From Thermaerobacter subterraneus DSM 13965 (GTDB taxonomy: Bacteria; Bacillota; Sulfobacillia; Thermaerobacterales; Thermaerobacteraceae), in the NCBI RefSeq assembly GCF_000183545.2, contig NZ_JH976535.1, positions 634,840 through 698,839 on the forward strand: a stretch of 64,000 bases of DNA, given 5' to 3'. The translations under genes and the position numbers were made by a program. Shown here one piece after another: positions 60,871 to 64,000 of this stretch; the first letter of the stretch is position 1, and each line of letters begins with the position of its first letter. The notes beneath the pieces were generated by a model. It had not been told where the DNA came from, did no database searches, and saw nothing but the letters and a program-made list of their open reading frames with translations.

Positions 60871-61527
60871 ATGGCCGAAGGAGCGAACGCCGGGTCGCCG
60901 TCCCCCGCCGGCGAGGACGCGATCCGGCGGTGGTATGACGCGACGTGGCCCTGGCTCTACCGGTTCGTCTGTGCCCGGGTCCAGAACCGCGAGGAGGCCG
61001 AGGACGTGACCCAGGAGACCGTGCTGCGCGTGCTCGGGGGCGGCCGGGCCGCGGGCCCCGGCGGCTCCGGTGCCCACGGTGATACCGATACCGCGTTCGG
61101 TGCCCCCGCGCCCGGTTCCGGCGCTCAGGGAGCCACGCCGGCGGAGGCGACGCGGAGCGGGTTCCCGCCGCCCGACGCCCTGGTCCGCACCATCGCCCTC
61201 AATCTGATCCGCGACCGTTGGCGGCGGCAGCGGCGGGACGGGGCGGCCGTACCCCTCGAGGAGGCCCTGCTGCAAGGCCGGGTCCCAAGCCGCGGCGGCG
61301 GGACCGCGGACGTGGATACGGCGGCCGTGGTCGATCGCCTCTGGCTGGAGGAGCGGCTGCGGCGGCTGCCGCCCGCATATCGCGAGGTGCTGCACTGGCG
61401 CATCGTCGTGGGGCTGTCGAGGGCCGAGACCGCCCGCCAGATGCGGCGCAGCGAGGCCGCCGTACGCGGTCTGCAGTTCCGGGCTCTCAAGGCGTTGCGG
61501 GACCTTTTGCGGGAGGTGGACCGCTGA
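60871..61527 (+). CDS. ECF-family RNA polymerase sigma factor
   Basis: About 218 residues from an ATG at 60871 (ATG 60826 also possible). Region 2 is visible as WYDATWPWLYRFVCARVQNREEAEDVTQETVLRVL, region 4 as RLRRLPPAYREVLHWRIVVGLSRAETARQMRRSEAAVRGLQFRALKALRDLL. Between them a Gly/Ala/Pro stretch of about 45 residues enlarges the linker before FPPPDALVRTIALNLIRDRWRRQRRD. The stop overlaps the next gene's start (TGATG), the hallmark of a coupled sigma/anti-sigma pair. The regulon is unknown and no ECF-type autoregulatory promoter was confirmed. Confidence 0.9.
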   Translation: MAEGANAGSPSPAGEDAIRRWYDATWPWLYRFVCARVQNREEAEDVTQETVLRVLGGGRAAGPGGSGAHGDTDTAFGAPAPGSGAQGATPAEATRSGFPPPDALVRTIALNLIRDRWRRQRRDGAAVPLEEALLQGRVPSRGGGTADVDTAAVVDRLWLEERLRRLPPAYREVLHWRIVVGLSRAETARQMRRSEAAVRGLQFRALKALRDLLREVDR

Positions 61528-63248
61528 TGGGAGGGAAGGGCCCGATGGCCTCCTGGCGCGACTGGAACCGGCGTCGGTTGCGGGCCCTCCGCGAGGAGCG
61601 GCTGGACCGGATGATCGACGCCCTGAACGAGGAGCGGCGTCCCCCGGCGCCCGCGGAGCCCGAGGAGGCGGAGCTGCTGGCGGTGGCCCGCATGCTCAAG
61701 AGCCTCCGCGGTGTGCCGGAGCCGGCGGAGGGGTGGAGGCCGCGGGTCGTCGCCGGGTGGCCGGGTTCGTCCGCAGGAGGACGTCCGGAAGCGGCCGGCA
61801 GCGCCGGCCACGCCTGGGACGCCCGGCAACGGGATCACGCCCGTGTCCGACGGCGGGAGGCCGGTGGGACGCGCAGCCACCGGCGGCGGGTGGGGATAGC
61901 CGCGGCGGCCCTGGTAGCCGGGATCGCGCTGGCGACGGTGCTGGCCCCCTGGCCCGGGACAGCCGGTCTCGGCGGGTGGCTCGGGGCGCAGCTGGGGCTC
62001 GGACCAGCGGCGGAGACCGACGTGGTCCATGCCATGGAGCGGGCCATCGCACAGCTCCAAAGCTACCACGGGGTCCTTGAGAAGCGCGCGACCAACGCCG
62101 GCGGGGAGACGTGGCTGGTGCGGCGGATCGAGATCTGGGTCGACGGCGACCGCTACGTGACGCGCGACGACACGGGCGTGGTCACGGTGCACGACGGCCG
62201 GCGCAAGTGGCAGGTTCGTCCCGCCGATCGGGTGGTGGCGCTGCTGCCCCCGCTGCCCGACGTGCGGCCCTTCGACCTGGAGGACGAGGCGCGCGCCGCC
62301 CTACGCTACCCCCACCGGGTGGTGGGCCGCGAGCAGGTTGCGGGGCGCGAGGCGATCCGGCTGCGCATCGAACCGCCGGGCGGGCTGCCCTACGACCTCT
62401 GGGTCGACGCCGAGGCCCACCTGCCCCTGCGCCTGCGGACGGCGATGCAGAACGGCCTCCAGACCGAGACCACCTTCGTCCGGTTCGAGGCCAACGCGCC
62501 CGTCGACCCGTCCCGGTTCCGTTTCGAGGTGCCGGCGGGCTACCGCGTGGAGGAGGAGAACCCCGGGCAGCTGGTGGACACGCCCGCGGAGGCGGCGGCC
62601 ATCGCCGGCTTCACGCCGCTGCTGCCGGACGAGGCGCCCCGTCGGATCCTGGCGGCTCGGGACCGGGTGGTCCTGGACTACGGTGAGACGGTGATCGTGG
62701 AAGAACCGGCCCAGGGCCCGTTCGAGCCCCAGCCGAACGCCGCCCTCGGCTCCGCCGGCCAGGACGGCGTGCTCGAGGTCTTCGGCGAGCGGCTGCGCTG
62801 GCGCCAGCAGGCACTCGAGATCACCGTCGAGGGGCCGCGGCGGGTGGAACTGGCCCGCGCCCTGGCGCCGGACCTGCGGCTGCCCGATCCCGGCGGGCAG
62901 CCGTCCGGCAGTGGGTCCGCCAGTGGCAACTTCGACCCCCAGGTCGAGGTCTCCGTCGACATGGAGGTCGAGCGCAACTCCCAGCAACAGGTCGACGGCG
63001 GCCATTTTCCGTGGATGCTGGATCCCGTGCAGGTGGCGGGGGCCTTCCTGCTGGGCCAGTTCGGCGAGCAGATGGGCGATCCCGCGGCCCTGGTGGATGA
63101 GCACATCCGCGTCGTGCACAACGACGGCCGGCGGGCCATTGTCGAGGTCGGGGTGGGTCCGGTGGCGCGGGTGTACCTGGAGCGGCTGGTCCGCCCGGAC
63201 GAGTCGGGGATCTGGACGGTGGTGGGTTACGATCCGCGCGGGTCGTAA
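61527..63248 (+). CDS. Anti-sigma factor with RseB/LolA-like extracytoplasmic domain
   Basis: 573 residues from the ATG at 61527. The N-terminal about 110 residues are cytoplasmic, charged and helical (DWNRRRLRALREERLDRMIDALNEERRPP), suited to hold the sigma factor. A membrane helix follows at about 122-141 (VGIAAAALVAGIALATVLA). The outer part resembles MucB/RseB and LolA-type sensor folds: ERAIAQLQSYHGVLEKRATNAGGETWLVRRIEIWVDGDRYVTRD, then GREQVAGREAIRLRIEPPGGLPYDLWVDAEAHLPLRLRT. In RseB such domains sense misfolded or lipidated ligands. One protein combining both roles would transmit envelope stress directly. The C-terminal about 100 residues form a further domain of unknown fold. Confidence 0.8.
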   Translation: MGGKGPMASWRDWNRRRLRALREERLDRMIDALNEERRPPAPAEPEEAELLAVARMLKSLRGVPEPAEGWRPRVVAGWPGSSAGGRPEAAGSAGHAWDARQRDHARVRRREAGGTRSHRRRVGIAAAALVAGIALATVLAPWPGTAGLGGWLGAQLGLGPAAETDVVHAMERAIAQLQSYHGVLEKRATNAGGETWLVRRIEIWVDGDRYVTRDDTGVVTVHDGRRKWQVRPADRVVALLPPLPDVRPFDLEDEARAALRYPHRVVGREQVAGREAIRLRIEPPGGLPYDLWVDAEAHLPLRLRTAMQNGLQTETTFVRFEANAPVDPSRFRFEVPAGYRVEEENPGQLVDTPAEAAAIAGFTPLLPDEAPRRILAARDRVVLDYGETVIVEEPAQGPFEPQPNAALGSAGQDGVLEVFGERLRWRQQALEITVEGPRRVELARALAPDLRLPDPGGQPSGSGSASGNFDPQVEVSVDMEVERNSQQQVDGGHFPWMLDPVQVAGAFLLGQFGEQMGDPAALVDEHIRVVHNDGRRAIVEVGVGPVARVYLERLVRPDESGIWTVVGYDPRGS

Positions 63249-63373
63249 GGAAGCGGACAAGAGGAACGGACGAGGCGGGACAAAAAGGGCCGAGACGAGT
63301 CAAGGCTAAGGCGGCACAACCGGCACGCCGGCCTTGCAAGTCAGGGTGGCTGCGGCGCGACCGGGACGCTCGA

Positions 63374-63420
63374 GCGCGGGCGGCCGGATTCCGGCGGGGC
63401 CGGAATCCGGCCGCCCGCGC
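63374..63420 (+). terminator. Perfect 22-bp stem hairpin ending the sigma/anti-sigma operon
   Basis: Bases 63374-63395 are exactly complementary to 63399-63420 with a 3-base loop (GGG); the stem includes GGATTCCGG/CCGGAATCC. CTTTCGTTG follows within a few bases. It lies 125 bases after the anti-sigma stop and is by far the strongest hairpin I found. Confidence 0.8.
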
Positions 63421-63557
63421 CGCTTTCGTTGCCCCACTGGAGAATGCGGGCAACGTCGTCTCCCTGCCGGAGCAGGTAGCCGTGCGCGTTGCCCGCCGGA
63501 CACAGCGGAGGTATGATCTGGATGAGGCATGCTGGCAGCCGGGAGGGGGTGAGGCCG

Positions 63558-63893
63558 GTGCCGCTGGAGGCGTTGGACACTCTGCTGCTTGGCGCCCTGC
63601 TGGGGATTCCCGGCTGGGTGCTGACCATCGGGTGCGGGCTGGCGGCGCTGGTTACCCGTCGGGCAGGGTGGGTCTATGCGGCAGCGCTGTTCGCCATCGG
63701 ACCCCTTGTCTACTTTGCCGCCACGCCGCGCTTTCAGTACGTGGCACCGGTGGGCATCGTGCTGGCCATCGTGGCGGTGCTGGTGCTCCGCAGGAAAGGG
63801 GACGTGCGGGCCGCCGCGGCCCTGGCGACGGTACCGCTGGTCGCTATCCTGGCGTGGATGCTGGTTTCGGCCGTGATCACGGGCCAGATCTAG
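63558..63893 (+). CDS. Small membrane protein of unknown function
   Basis: 111 residues from the GTG at 63558, directly after GGGAGGGGGTGAGGCCG. Four hydrophobic segments (ALDTLLLGALLGIPGWVLTIGCGLAALV; WVYAAALFAIGPLVYFAA; YVAPVGIVLAIVAVLVL; ALATVPLVAILAWMLVSAVI) with short basic loops. Entirely membrane-embedded; no family recognised. It follows the strong terminator, so it is probably a separate unit. The remaining bases to 64000 show nothing recognisable. Confidence 0.6.
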   Translation: MPLEALDTLLLGALLGIPGWVLTIGCGLAALVTRRAGWVYAAALFAIGPLVYFAATPRFQYVAPVGIVLAIVAVLVLRRKGDVRAAAALATVPLVAILAWMLVSAVITGQI

Positions 63894-64000
63894 GCCGATA
63901 AGGGTCGACCAGTGCGACGTCATCTACGGATCCGGTCGTAGCCCGGTCCGTAAGCGCGAAAGCAGAGGGTAGTACGGGACGCGGTAACGGACCGAGTGCC

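Larger units (their letters stand above)
709..62221. repeat. Interspersed 9-mer GGACGAACC (26 copies)
   Basis: Exact copies found by reading the sequence. On the plus strand GGACGAACC starts at 709, 2399, 5940, 13562, 20606, 24812, 29869, 31825, 34554, 40734, 43417, 46279, 53087 and 58490. Its complement GGTTCGTCC starts at 5959, 6264, 16189, 17324, 22753, 28281, 40109, 43538, 43684, 58187, 61764 and 62213. About 23 of the 26 are followed by C or G, and GGACGAACCGGC is the commonest extension. Base composition alone predicts about one copy. None lies in 47.05-52.4 kb. Confidence 0.85.

Overview
The window is about 64 kb of very GC-rich bacterial chromosome (above 70% G+C by eye). It has strong Shine-Dalgarno sites, frequent GTG and TTG starts, and cobalamin and TPP riboswitches of the kind found in Bacillota. 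Gene content (methylcitrate pathway, ThiW-type thiamine uptake, LysO, an ECF sigma/anti-sigma pair) and style fit a thermophilic high-GC Bacillota such as a Thermaerobacter-like organism. That placement is inference, because no rRNA or other marker gene lies in the window.

Layout. 0-9.4 kb: end of a HAD hydrolase, a secreted 5'-nucleotidase, a glycerophosphodiesterase, then a cobalamin-riboswitch-controlled class I ribonucleotide reductase (nrdAB) whose small subunit has Glu and Phe where class Ia has the Asp ligand and radical Tyr (class Ic signature). 9.4-15.4 kb: secreted proteins of unknown role, the methylcitrate genes prpC-prpD-prpB, and a HEPN/MNT toxin-antitoxin-like pair. 15.5-20.6 kb: a four-gene sugar-type ABC importer with a long leader, a near-consensus promoter and an operator-like palindrome. 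21-30.9 kb: CapA-like protein, MFS exporter, a thiamine salvage cluster (thiD-thiW, thiM-thiE) under a TPP riboswitch, and a two-gene lysine exporter. 31-38.8 kb: an orphan MurE-like ligase, unknown proteins, and a metal-ion ABC importer whose permease is fused to a DtxR/FeoA-type regulator, preceded by two palindromes. 39-47 kb: split transketolase, DUF59/SufT-like protein, thioesterase, TlpA-like thioredoxin, DUF255/YyaL protein.

47.05-52.4 kb is a clearly AT-richer island. Read on the minus strand it encodes a 62-residue Cys-rich peptide, a 5'-truncated SagB-type dehydrogenase, an ABC ATPase and two ABC-2 permeases, the order of a streptolysin-S-like (sag) RiPP operon without its YcaO/cyclodehydratase genes. 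A decayed ISLre2-like insertion sequence with recognisable inverted repeats and an 8-bp direct repeat sits between the ATPase and the permeases. 52.4-64 kb returns to native composition: a MidA-like methyltransferase, nitronate monooxygenase, a fatty-acid desaturase, a TetR-regulated ABC exporter with two TetR-type palindromes, and an ECF sigma/RseB-like anti-sigma operon ended by a perfect 22-bp stem.

The most unexpected signal is not a gene. The 9-mer GGACGAACC, counting both strands, occurs at 26 places I could locate by hand, where base composition predicts about one. Copies sit mostly in disordered linkers and protein tails and are absent from the foreign island, as expected of a genome-wide DNA signal such as an uptake, recombination or modification site.
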